Origin: Moduliflexus sp964602655
GTDB taxonomy: Bacteria > Moduliflexota > Moduliflexia > Moduliflexales > Moduliflexaceae
Length of the DNA stretch: 49,859 nt
Reading direction: 5' to 3'
Assembly (NCBI GenBank): GCA_964602655.1
Contig: CAZRSF010000044.1
Span: forward strand, 1 to 49,859
The stretch's first letter is position 1; every line of letters starts with the position of its first letter. The position numbers and the translations under genes were made by a program. Below, piece by piece: positions 17,927-24,918 of this stretch. The notes beneath the pieces are model-generated. The model was not told the DNA's origin. It made no database searches and saw nothing but the letters and a program-made list of their open reading frames with translations.

Positions 17927-18715
17927 TTATTCGAGAAACATCTCATTCGCTTTGATGTCTGGATGGTGATACCGATTCCGCCCGACAGTCGCGCTGCCGG
18001 ATTCGATTGCTCGCGCCGGACACCAATTGATGCAGGCTGAACACCACTCGCAGCGCGTGCCCCATTCCGGTGTTTGTTGCTGATTCAAATGAATATTTTC
18101 GACCGGGCAGACCTTTTCGCAAACTCCGCAATGAGTGCAGGCGTCGGAGGCTGTGAACTTCTTCCCCTGCCTGAATGCATTCGCCGTGAATAACGGATGA
18201 ATCACGCGGCTTTTGATTTTCCCGGACAGCGAAGGCGTTGCCGCCACTGGAATCGTCCGTCGTTCTTTGATCTTCAGGGCGATGGCTTCCAGCGCGGACG
18301 TTTGCTGTTGAATGAGTGCCCGCGCGTCTTCCTGGGATGACGGATTCGAGCCGGTGATATAGTTGTTGGGCATCTGAATGTCAAAGGCGGCATCTACTCG
18401 CAAACCTTTGCGGCGCAACAGGTTTGCGGTATATGCCAGCGCATTTTCCGGCCCGCCGCCATGCGTGGCGACCAAAAACAGATAGGCTGGCTGCGTGATT
18501 TCTGCCTGTCGCAGGAAACGTTCGACGATTCCAGGCGGCCCCCAGGCATAGACCGGAAACACGATACCAACGACGTCTGTTCGAATTTTGGGCTGTTGCT
18601 CGATAAGCGTCGAGTCAATACGAATCAGCGCGGCGTCATCGAGCGCGGCCTGAATGGTTTTCGAGATTGCCCATGAATTGCCTGTGCCTGAAAAACAGTA
18701 GATTGATGAGGTCAT
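17927..18715 (-). CDS. EFR1-type flavodoxin/2x[4Fe-4S] ferredoxin, paralogue 1
   Basis: A 262-residue electron carrier combining an N-terminal flavodoxin-like domain and a C-terminal bacterial ferredoxin domain. The FMN phosphate loop is FSGTGNS at residues 8-14. The C-terminal part has two complete cluster motifs, CTHCGVCEKVCP and CEWCSACINWCP, sufficient for two [4Fe-4S] clusters. No membrane segment is seen. It is the third of three tandem paralogues and the most diverged. The ATG at 18715 overlaps the previous stop as ATGA. NCBI names such proteins EFR1-family; their physiological partners are poorly known. Here nitroreductase and flavoprotein genes upstream are likely electron partners. 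Confidence 0.88.
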   Translation of the reverse strand: MTSSIYCFSGTGNSWAISKTIQAALDDAALIRIDSTLIEQQPKIRTDVVGIVFPVYAWGPPGIVERFLRQAEITQPAYLFLVATHGGGPENALAYTANLLRRKGLRVDAAFDIQMPNNYITGSNPSSQEDARALIQQQTSALEAIALKIKERRTIPVAATPSLSGKIKSRVIHPLFTANAFRQGKKFTASDACTHCGVCEKVCPVENIHLNQQQTPEWGTRCEWCSACINWCPARAIESGSATVGRNRYHHPDIKANEMFLE

Positions 18716-19509
18716 CGTGATAACTCCTTTCGTTGCGCCATGAGTTCCTTTAACATGACGTCCGGGTGACGATAACGCCGTTTGCTCGCGGTTTTGTCTC
18801 CGATTTGAATCGCTTGCTGCGGACAATGATGGATACAGGCCAGGCATTCCTGGCAACGATGCTGCCATTGCGGCTGACCGCCAGCGGCCAGCGTGATATT
18901 CCCCACCGGGCAAACCTTTTGGCAGATACCGCAGGAATTGCAAGCGTTCTCCACGCGGAAAGATCGGTCTCGTTGGTTTGCGGTTTTCTGATAGGGATTA
19001 TTCCGAATCGGACGCAGCCAGAACAGCGGTTCGCGTTCATAGACATTTGCCTGTTTTCGAATCTGTGTTGCAATCGCCGTGACCCGCGCCACCGCTTTTT
19101 TGTGAACAGCCTGCTGTTTTTCCTCTGCTGGCAGGTCGAACCAGGGGATATAATTCGAAAGCATATTCACATACCATCCCGCCTGAAGCGTCTGATGTTT
19201 CGGCGCAAGCAGTTGCTTGAGATGATGAATGGCTCCGCCCACATACGGAGCGCCGCGCGTGATGACGGCAAAGGTGTAGGTTGACGACGAAAAATCGGCC
19301 TTTTGCACAAATTCTAATACGAGTTTCGGCAAACCGACATAATACAGTGGAAAGACGATTCCGACCCGTTTGGCGTCGGTCACAATACGGTCTTGCTGCC
19401 AGACACGCGCAATCGGAATCAGTTCGCATTCGCCAAGTTGATTGGCGAGCGTTTTGGCGACAGCGAGCGAATTGCCCGTGCCTGAAAAGTAATACAGTTG
19501 CGTGTTCAT
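18712..19509 (-). CDS. EFR1-type flavodoxin/2x[4Fe-4S] ferredoxin, paralogue 2
   Basis: A 265-residue protein with the same plan as its neighbours: FMN loop YYFSGTGNSLAVAKTL at residues 6-21, a flavodoxin-like core with GIVFPLYYVGLP, and two [4Fe-4S] motifs, CNSCGICQKVCP and CQECLACIHHCP. It is strikingly close to paralogue 3; both share GNSLAVAKTLA, QLGECELIPIA and FPLY in register, so the pair probably arose by a late tandem duplication. The C-terminal tail VMLKELMAQRKELSR is basic and charged. ATG 19509 is taken because the FMN domain starts there; the 75 codons of open frame before it are a shadow of paralogue 3. Confidence 0.88.
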   Translation of the reverse strand: MNTQLYYFSGTGNSLAVAKTLANQLGECELIPIARVWQQDRIVTDAKRVGIVFPLYYVGLPKLVLEFVQKADFSSSTYTFAVITRGAPYVGGAIHHLKQLLAPKHQTLQAGWYVNMLSNYIPWFDLPAEEKQQAVHKKAVARVTAIATQIRKQANVYEREPLFWLRPIRNNPYQKTANQRDRSFRVENACNSCGICQKVCPVGNITLAAGGQPQWQHRCQECLACIHHCPQQAIQIGDKTASKRRYRHPDVMLKELMAQRKELSR

Positions 19510-19535
19510 AAACGTCTCCCGTAAAAATAGAATTT

Positions 19536-20318
19536 TTATCTGTCGCGGATCATCTCGGCAAGTGTCACCTGCGGATGATGATAGCGCGCTCGTTTGCGCG
19601 TATTCTGTCCATATTGAATTGCCTGTGTCGGACAGAAATGCAAACAGGCGAGACATTGCTCGCAACGATGTTGCCATTGTGGACGGCTGTCTGTAGTAAG
19701 CGCAATATTCTGCGCCGGGCAAATCTTCTGGCAACTACCGCAGCCGTTGCAACGCTCATCCGCCAGAAATCGCCGGTCAGACGCCGCCACATCATTGAAA
19801 AAAATCGCCTGAACAAGAGGACGCAGAAACGCATTCGGCTCTTTCGCGATCACATGCGCCTGAGTGCGTATCTGTTCGGCGATATTGCGAATCGTCCGTT
19901 CTGCCCGCGCATACATCGCCTGTCGTTTCTGTTCTGGCGGCACATTCGTCCAGATGATATAATTTTCTGGCAGCGTGACGTACCAGCCCGCATGAAATGT
20001 CGCGCCATTGGCCGCGAACGCCTGCGATAACTGCCGGAACACGCCGCCGGGAATCGGCCAGCCGCGCGTCGCGACAGCAAAGCTATACGCCGATTCGCGC
20101 ACGCGCAGTTTGCGGGCAAATGCCTCGACAATATTCGGCAAACCCCAGAAATAGAGCGGAAATACGAGACCGACCTGATCCGCATCCGCGACAACCTGAT
20201 CGCGCTGCCAGACTTGCGCAATCGGAATCAGTTCGCATTCACCGAGTTGCGTAGCAAGTGTTTTGGCGACGGCGAGCGAATTGCCAGTGCCGGAAAAATA
20301 GTACAATGTGGTTGTCAT
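19536..20318 (-). CDS. EFR1-type flavodoxin/2x[4Fe-4S] ferredoxin, paralogue 3
   Basis: A 260-residue flavodoxin-ferredoxin fusion, first of the three in transcription order. It has YYFSGTGNSLAVAKTL near residue 6, FPLYFWGLPNIV in the flavodoxin core, and two cluster motifs, CNGCGSCQKICP and CEQCLACLHFCP, all eight cysteines present. It starts 10 bases after the nitroreductase stop, with AGGAGATG just before ATG 20318, so the two are co-transcribed. Retention of three complete copies suggests either dosage or separate partner specificities; sequence alone does not decide. Confidence 0.88.
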   Translation of the reverse strand: MTTTLYYFSGTGNSLAVAKTLATQLGECELIPIAQVWQRDQVVADADQVGLVFPLYFWGLPNIVEAFARKLRVRESAYSFAVATRGWPIPGGVFRQLSQAFAANGATFHAGWYVTLPENYIIWTNVPPEQKRQAMYARAERTIRNIAEQIRTQAHVIAKEPNAFLRPLVQAIFFNDVAASDRRFLADERCNGCGSCQKICPAQNIALTTDSRPQWQHRCEQCLACLHFCPTQAIQYGQNTRKRARYHHPQVTLAEMIRDR

Positions 20319-20328
20319 ACATCTCCTC

Positions 20329-21192
20329 CTATCCGATCCAACTGGCGATATATTCGGTTTGCGCCGGAAGCGGGGCGATCTTCGGATCGACGATTTTCCA
20401 TGTTCCTTGCAAGCCCTGTTCACGCGCGGTCAACTCGAAATGACACATGGCAATGCCGATGTCCATCCGCTGCATATCAGCGAGTTGAAGCCAGCCTTTT
20501 CCGTTGGGGTTGTATTTCATCGTTCGCTGCAAATAAAAATGGAACATGTTTCCGTCTTTCACGATGCGCCAGGGCTGCTTATTCGAGGCGGATGGCGCGA
20601 GCCGCACCATTTCTAACGGCGTGGCATATTGACCGGCCTGCGCCTGGAGCAAGGGAGTTTGAAAAGAATCTAAGAAAAAAAGCTGTTCCCAGGGAAACCG
20701 TTTTTTCGTGTCAATCATCACATGAATCAAACGGTCACGCCAACTCGGTTTCTCGGCAGGATAGCCGATGGAAATCACGGCTGGCACGGTTTCCTCGTCG
20801 GCGCATTGCATCGCTTTCGCAAAATGGCTTTGCTGAAAACTGCCGCCAAGCCAGCATGTTCCTATACCGAGATCGGTTGCCAGCAGCACAATTTGCTCGA
20901 TGACATAGCCGAAATCTTCCAGATTTTTTGCGCCCGGCTTCATCGCGCCGATCAGAAATCCGGCAGGATGTTTGATTTGCCCATAAGTGCCAAGCCCTTT
21001 CAGCGCGTCGGCGTCGCCAGGTTTCGCGATGATAAGTTGAAAACGGAGTTTGCTCTGAAATGCGCCGGACAGATTCGATGCCAGACATTCTTGAAGCGCT
21101 GCGAGATGTTTCGTTTCAAGCGGGCGTTGCGTATAGGTTCGCACGGAAATCCGCTGTTTGATGATTTGAGTGATTGGTTGTTTCAGTGTCAT
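20329..21192 (-). CDS. nitroreductase family protein (TM1586-type)
   Basis: A 287-residue FMN-dependent oxidoreductase with two nitroreductase half-domains in one chain, the TM1586-like architecture. The N-terminal half has ISVRTYTQRPLETKHL and the flavin-region sequence LGIGTCWLGGSFQQSHF; the C-terminal half has VRLAPSASNKQPWRIVKD and the closing DIGIAMCHFELTA. These enzymes reduce nitro groups, quinones or flavins with NAD(P)H or with ferredoxin-type donors. AGGAGGTCAAC precedes ATG 21192. Directly upstream of three flavodoxin/ferredoxin genes, so electron delivery from them is a natural proposal. Confidence 0.85.
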   Translation of the reverse strand: MTLKQPITQIIKQRISVRTYTQRPLETKHLAALQECLASNLSGAFQSKLRFQLIIAKPGDADALKGLGTYGQIKHPAGFLIGAMKPGAKNLEDFGYVIEQIVLLATDLGIGTCWLGGSFQQSHFAKAMQCADEETVPAVISIGYPAEKPSWRDRLIHVMIDTKKRFPWEQLFFLDSFQTPLLQAQAGQYATPLEMVRLAPSASNKQPWRIVKDGNMFHFYLQRTMKYNPNGKGWLQLADMQRMDIGIAMCHFELTAREQGLQGTWKIVDPKIAPLPAQTEYIASWIG

Positions 21193-21221
21193 GTTGACCT
21201 CCTGAAAATAACATTTTTATC

Positions 21222-21259
21222 TGCTGCGCGTTCGAGGTGTCTGCTTCGAACGCGCAGCA
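21222..21259 (-). other. intercistronic hairpin in the redox operon
   Basis: Perfect 14-bp stem (TGCTGCGCGTTCGA at 21222-21235, TCGAACGCGCAGCA at 21246-21259) with a 10-base loop between the VOC and nitroreductase genes. No T-run follows on the minus strand, so an mRNA-stability or attenuation element fits better than a full terminator. Confidence 0.6.
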
Positions 21260-21262
21260 TCT

Positions 21263-21622
21263 TCAGGCGTTGGCAAATTCGACATATTCTGCGATTGTTC
21301 CGTCTTTGTGCTTTGCGGTCAGATTGAATCCTGTCGGCACTTTCGTCACATCCCTGATAATGACGGCATCGTTGTTCAGCAAAAATTCTTTATATTCGGC
21401 GAGCGAATCAACAAGGATGGTGAGATTCGTCGCTCGGAACGGCGCAAGCGCCTGCTCGCTTCCCGCAATGAGCAGCAAGTTTCCAATCTGCGCTAATTCA
21501 AGCGCTTTTTCCTTATACGCAAAACGCGATTCGCATGTTGCGCCGGTCAATGCTTCATAAAATGCGATGGACGCATCCAAATCACTGACATACAACCGCG
21601 AAAGAATTTTCAGCGCTTTCAT
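21263..21622 (-). CDS. VOC-superfamily (glyoxalase/bleomycin-resistance fold) protein
   Basis: A 119-residue single-repeat vicinal-oxygen-chelate protein. It opens with the typical strand-helix unit ILSRLYVSDLDASIAFYEALTG and ends with PTGFNLTAKHKDGTIAEYVEFA. Members bind a metal or a small hydrophobic ligand as dimers; the usual metal-ligand positions are not all obvious here, so a binding role is as likely as catalysis. The ATG at 21622 overlaps the upstream flavoprotein stop as ATGA. An upstream open-frame extension of 18 codons is shadow sequence. It lies in the ArsR-headed operon. Confidence 0.8.
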   Translation of the reverse strand: MKALKILSRLYVSDLDASIAFYEALTGATCESRFAYKEKALELAQIGNLLLIAGSEQALAPFRATNLTILVDSLAEYKEFLLNNDAVIIRDVTKVPTGFNLTAKHKDGTIAEYVEFANA

Positions 21623-22278
21623 AGCGCTTCTCCTTTCGCGACAAGACGCCGTCCAAAATCGAACGCATTCTGGCAATCAATGGGAAACACATCTTCACGT
21701 CTCGCGGCTTTCTTATTGGGATCGAAAAACTCCATCACGACTTTCGAGTAATCAGGAAATTGATAGGTATCATACGAGCAGAAGGTTTCGGCATGACCGA
21801 ACACCATTCGTAATTGAGATTCCGAACTTTTTATGACAGCCTCATATCCCGATTGTTTGATAAGTTCTTCCGGCGCATTCATCGTATAAAGTATTCCTGT
21901 TTTGATTTGACGCGGAAAAAGCGATTTGGGCGGGAGAGAGTAGAGGAGAGGAGCAAATAGCAGACGTTCGAAGCATGAACGCATCTCGCCACTCATCGTT
22001 CCAAAATAAATCGGCGTTCCTAACACGAACGCATCCGCCTCTTCTTCAATGCGTTTCAGCACGGGCGTCAATTCATCGTTCATCGCGCATCTGCCGTTGC
22101 TCGGCCCATCAACCAGTTTACAGGCAAAACAACTGGTGCATCCTTTAAAATCCAGATCATAGAGATGGACGAGTTCGGTATCTGCGCCGATAGATTGGGC
22201 TCCGTCAAGCGCTTTTTGCAGCAAGATTGCAGTGTTCCAATTCTTTCGCGGGCTGCCGTTAATCGCAATAAGTTTCAT
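21619..22278 (-). CDS. flavodoxin-fold NAD(P)H-dependent reductase, iron-sulfur flavoprotein-like
   Basis: A 219-residue protein with the FMN-reductase fold: INGSPRKNWNTAILLQKAL at the N-terminus binds FMN phosphate and VLGTPIYFGTMSGEMRSCFERL the isoalloxazine region. Cysteines 47, 50, 53 and 64 (CTSCFAC plus one) resemble the compact cysteine cluster of iron-sulfur flavoproteins, so a [4Fe-4S] cluster is possible. Family members pass electrons from ferredoxin or NAD(P)H to oxygen species or quinones. It is the first structural gene after the ArsR-type regulator. GAAAGGAAAC precedes ATG 22278, and a regulator-type palindrome lies at 22314-22331. Confidence 0.85.
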   Translation of the reverse strand: MKLIAINGSPRKNWNTAILLQKALDGAQSIGADTELVHLYDLDFKGCTSCFACKLVDGPSNGRCAMNDELTPVLKRIEEEADAFVLGTPIYFGTMSGEMRSCFERLLFAPLLYSLPPKSLFPRQIKTGILYTMNAPEELIKQSGYEAVIKSSESQLRMVFGHAETFCSYDTYQFPDYSKVVMEFFDPNKKAARREDVFPIDCQNAFDFGRRLVAKGEAL

Positions 22279-22313
22279 AATTCGAATGTTTCCTTTCTTT
22301 TCAAGGTTATAAA

Positions 22314-22331
22314 ATTCGACAACTGTCGAAT
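22314..22331. promoter_or_regulatory. operator 2 of the ArsR-type regulator
   Basis: ATTCGACA-AC-TGTCGAAT: perfect 8-base arms around two centre bases, between the regulator gene and the first redox gene. On the minus strand it is followed by TATAAC, a likely -10 box. It shares its consensus with operator 1 at 22681-22698. Confidence 0.8.
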
Positions 22332-22347
22332 CGTTGGTGCAAAAAAA

Positions 22348-22647
22348 TTACCGACTCAAACAATTCAACGAGAGGGCATCCACAATCGCGTTGACTACAT
22401 CAATATTGATCCGTGCGACTACATTTTTTCCCCGACGTTCCGTCAGAATCAAATCTGCATTCGCTAATTCTTTCAAATGATGCGACACAGTCGGCGCACC
22501 AATATTTAACGATCCCATAATATCACTGACTAAGCAGGCGCAATCTTCGAAACTGGTTTCATGTTTTCTGGCGATCTCGAAAAACAATTCCAACCGGTTC
22601 GGATGCGACAGGGCTTTCAAGGCTTTGGCTAATTGAGTCGTCGTCAT
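22348..22647 (-). CDS. ArsR-family winged-helix transcriptional regulator
   Basis: A 99-residue ArsR/SmtB-type repressor: ALKALSHPNRLELFFEIARK at the start, recognition helix APTVSHHLKELANADLI at 51-67, and the wing LTERRGKNVVARI. Cysteines 36 and 38 (FEDCACLVSDIM) precede the DNA-binding helix and a third is Cys96; metal or thiol-oxidation sensing is possible, but the classical ELCVCDL metal motif is absent. Two matching palindromes, one in its own promoter and one before the next gene, argue that it represses itself and the redox operon. Start ATG 22647 has GGAGAGGAA upstream. Confidence 0.88.
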   Translation of the reverse strand: MTTTQLAKALKALSHPNRLELFFEIARKHETSFEDCACLVSDIMGSLNIGAPTVSHHLKELANADLILTERRGKNVVARINIDVVNAIVDALSLNCLSR

Positions 22648-22674
22648 GCAATATGTTCCTCTCCAATGTTCGAT

Positions 22675-22706
22675 TCTATAATTTGATAATTATCGAATTA
22701 TGTCAA
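22675..22706 (-). promoter_or_regulatory. promoter of the ArsR-type regulator
   Basis: On the minus strand TTGACA (22701-22706) is followed after 20 bases by TATAGA (22675-22680). The palindrome 22681-22698 fills the spacer, so a bound repressor would exclude polymerase. The spacer is longer than the usual 17. Confidence 0.55.
22681..22698. promoter_or_regulatory. operator 1 of the ArsR-type regulator
   Basis: ATTTGATA-AT-TATCGAAT, 7 of 8 arm bases paired, 34 bases before the regulator start. Together with operator 2 the consensus is ATTYGAYA-N2-TRTCGAAT. Confidence 0.75.
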
Positions 22707-22771
22707 GGAAAAACAAGAGACTTCTAAAAATTCAGGGGTGGCGCAAGAACGAATCATGGTTCGAACACATC

Positions 22772-22802
22772 GCCCTGTCAGGGTTTTTAACCCTGACAGG
22801 GC
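22772..22802. repeat. CCCTGTCAGGG hairpin repeat
   Basis: Perfect 14-bp stem (GCCCTGTCAGGGTT / AACCCTGACAGGGC) with a 3-base TTT loop, between the regulator promoter and the end of the membrane-protein gene. It may also terminate transcription of that gene. Confidence 0.75.
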
Positions 22803-22822
22803 TGAGAAAAATCAATGCGATG

Positions 22823-23908
22823 TTACGAAAACAGAAAACTGCGGATTTTCAAGACCAGGCCGATCAGGAAGATCATCGCGCCCCAGAACGCCGTGATCGG
22901 CTTCTGTTGCAACACATATTCGAACCATGTCGGCTTCAGATTCGTTCTGAAATCCTGTGCGCCGAGTAAAATTCTGGACGCGGCGCCTTCGAAAATGAGG
23001 TGTAATTCTTCCTGCGCTTCTGCCGGAGCGAGTTCGACCCGGCGGCTTTTATTGGGGATAATCGTCAAAAATTGACCATCCAGCAAGGGCAATTTGTATC
23101 CGGTCTCTTCGATGAGCACGTTACCGGAGCGAAGGACGGAGTCGAATTGCCCTGACGCCGGAGGGTACTCCTCTAAGAACCGTAACGCTTTGATGTCCAT
23201 GCCGCGCAAACGCCAATTTTTCAGCCCGGAAATTCGTAGCTGAACTGCTGCCGCGCCGGTCGGCATTGTTGTAATGTTGATGGATTCGGGAATTTCCGAA
23301 CTGATTCGGCGCTGCACCGGATCGCCATGTGCGGGTTGCGCAATGACATCCGCTTTGCCCGCCTGCACAGTCAACCGCAGTTGCGCCTGTTTGATGAAAA
23401 TTTGCAGCGTATCGCCGTCGCGGGCAAACTCCAACGTCGCATCCGCGGGAATTTCTATCGCTGTTACGGCAATCTGGCCGGACAGATCGAGCGAAGCCGG
23501 ATTTTCAGGCGAGATCATGCTGATATCAGGCAGACCTGGGGCGTCAAGCTCTGCAATCTGATTCACGAACAATCGCGCCGCGTAGAGCGTCTGATGAGGC
23601 CGCCAGGGCGAGTCTAACTTGAGATTGACCATCTCGGCGTTCACGTCGGTAGTCACATGCGTTGTGGGGATGTGCAGCGTCCAGGCGAGTCCTAACAAGA
23701 CCAGCGAGATGAGCGCCGCCCAGATCATCGGCCCTCGAACGCCGTGAGTTTTCGTGGCGGTCGCGCTCATCACTTTCCCGGCGGTATCCACCCACGCCAA
23801 CTGTTTTGCCGCGCTTTCCACGTCATTCGTTTCCAATAAGTTTTTCGCCGCTTGATTCAGGCGTTGCGTTCGTTCTGCCGCTAAACGTTCCAATAATTCG
23901 TTATCCAT
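22823..23908 (-). CDS. membrane-anchored protein of unknown function, two TM segments
   Basis: A 361-residue protein I do not recognise. A cytoplasmic helical region of about 60 residues (LLERLAAERTQRLNQAAKNLLE) leads to a first membrane helix at about 62-79 (WAALISLVLLGLAWTL), then a large, probably periplasmic, beta-rich region of some 250 residues, and a second membrane helix close to the C-terminus (AFWGAMIFLIGLVLKI). GGAGGT stands 7 bases before ATG 23908, a good site. It begins 4 bases after the stop of a secreted-protein gene, so the two are translated together and probably work together at the envelope. Confidence 0.7.
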   Translation of the reverse strand: MDNELLERLAAERTQRLNQAAKNLLETNDVESAAKQLAWVDTAGKVMSATATKTHGVRGPMIWAALISLVLLGLAWTLHIPTTHVTTDVNAEMVNLKLDSPWRPHQTLYAARLFVNQIAELDAPGLPDISMISPENPASLDLSGQIAVTAIEIPADATLEFARDGDTLQIFIKQAQLRLTVQAGKADVIAQPAHGDPVQRRISSEIPESINITTMPTGAAAVQLRISGLKNWRLRGMDIKALRFLEEYPPASGQFDSVLRSGNVLIEETGYKLPLLDGQFLTIIPNKSRRVELAPAEAQEELHLIFEGAASRILLGAQDFRTNLKPTWFEYVLQQKPITAFWGAMIFLIGLVLKIRSFLFS

Positions 23909-23912
23909 GTTG

Positions 23913-24671
23913 TCACCTCCCAACCCGTACGCGCACCAAACGTTTCAACCAGCCGGACGGCGAAGACGCGGCCACGTCCACGCAGAGTTCGCGGCTGCCG
24001 CTCGACGGCAGTTCGATGGTAATCGGCTGACCGCTGAAATACGACGACTGCGACAATCTGGCGTAATTGGATGGGAGCGTTTCACATGCGCCGCCAACGG
24101 CGTCCGCATACCGCCACTGCACTTTCTCGACGTTTTCCGTCGCCCGCAGGATCAGGCGAATGACCGCATCGTTGTGCGAACCGAGACTCTGGCCGACCGC
24201 CGAGACCGGCACATACGTCTCTTCCCCATTGCTCGCGCCGATCCAGCCGTACACGCCGATCTGCGAGGCATACAGCTTCGCAGGCAGCAACACGTCATTG
24301 ACAGGCCAGAGCAGCGTTTTGCCCGGCGCAAGCTGGGCGTCAAGACGAAAATAGGTTTGGGGCGGAATGCCGACGACGCGGACGTTGACAGGCTGATCCG
24401 CCACAATCGGAGAGGACACTTCGATGACTTCTTTTCTTTCTAACGCAAACTGAAAGAGTCCGATTGTCACCCCGACCACATCAAGACCGCTGGGTCTGCG
24501 GCTTGTGATGGAGTCGTACAAGCCTTCGCACCGATTTTTGCGCACGCGGTATTGGAGCGATGAATCTTCAGTTGATTTGACCGAAGGATCGCATTCCTGC
24601 GCGAACGCCGTCTGCGCCATCAACAATACAAGGCAGGCAGTTATACGCCAGAGAGACGTCTTGAACATCAT
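23913..24671 (-). CDS. secreted protein of unknown function
   Basis: A 252-residue exported protein with no family I can name. MMFKTSLWRITACLVLLMAQTAFAQE is a clear Sec signal peptide with a cut after AFA. Mature cysteines occur in QECDPS, KNRCEGL, GGACETL and RELCVDV, enough for two disulfides. The body is beta-rich, with a lengthy middle section around LAPGKTLLWPVNDVLLPAKL. It is the first gene of a two-gene unit with a two-TM membrane protein. Open frame upstream of 24671 (42 codons) lacks homology or a ribosome site. The 247 bases between this start and the ATPase stop hold only a repeat copy. Confidence 0.7.
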   Translation of the reverse strand: MMFKTSLWRITACLVLLMAQTAFAQECDPSVKSTEDSSLQYRVRKNRCEGLYDSITSRRPSGLDVVGVTIGLFQFALERKEVIEVSSPIVADQPVNVRVVGIPPQTYFRLDAQLAPGKTLLWPVNDVLLPAKLYASQIGVYGWIGASNGEETYVPVSAVGQSLGSHNDAVIRLILRATENVEKVQWRYADAVGGACETLPSNYARLSQSSYFSGQPITIELPSSGSRELCVDVAASSPSGWLKRLVRVRVGR

Positions 24672-24849
24672 GTCACCATTCACAACAGCACTGAGCGGAA
24701 GCATCGTTCTGCTCCCGTTCTGTCCTTGTCGTCCTTTGAAACAGGTTCGATTGACGGGCGATTCCCGTCGCCTTCGAAATCTGAGAATTTTTGACAAACC
24801 TATTCGGCGTTGTCAACGAAATAATAAATTTTATTGGAAATAGGGGAAC

Positions 24850-24882
24850 AACCCGCCCTTTGCCCCTTTCAGGAAGGGAATT
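24850..24882. repeat. dispersed CCCTTTC/GGAAGGG palindrome copy
   Basis: CGCCCTTTGCCCCTTTCAGGAAGGGAATTT, same family as the copies at 54, 968, 15428 and 28919. Confidence 0.5.
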
Positions 24883-24918
24883 TCGGATCGTTGATAGAAA
24901 ATCGAAGCGTTGGAATGC

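Noticed and set aside
18716..18943. N-terminal extension of EFR1 paralogue 1
   Set aside because: The extension is a shadow of the upstream paralogue; the ATGA overlap at 18712-18715 marks the true start.
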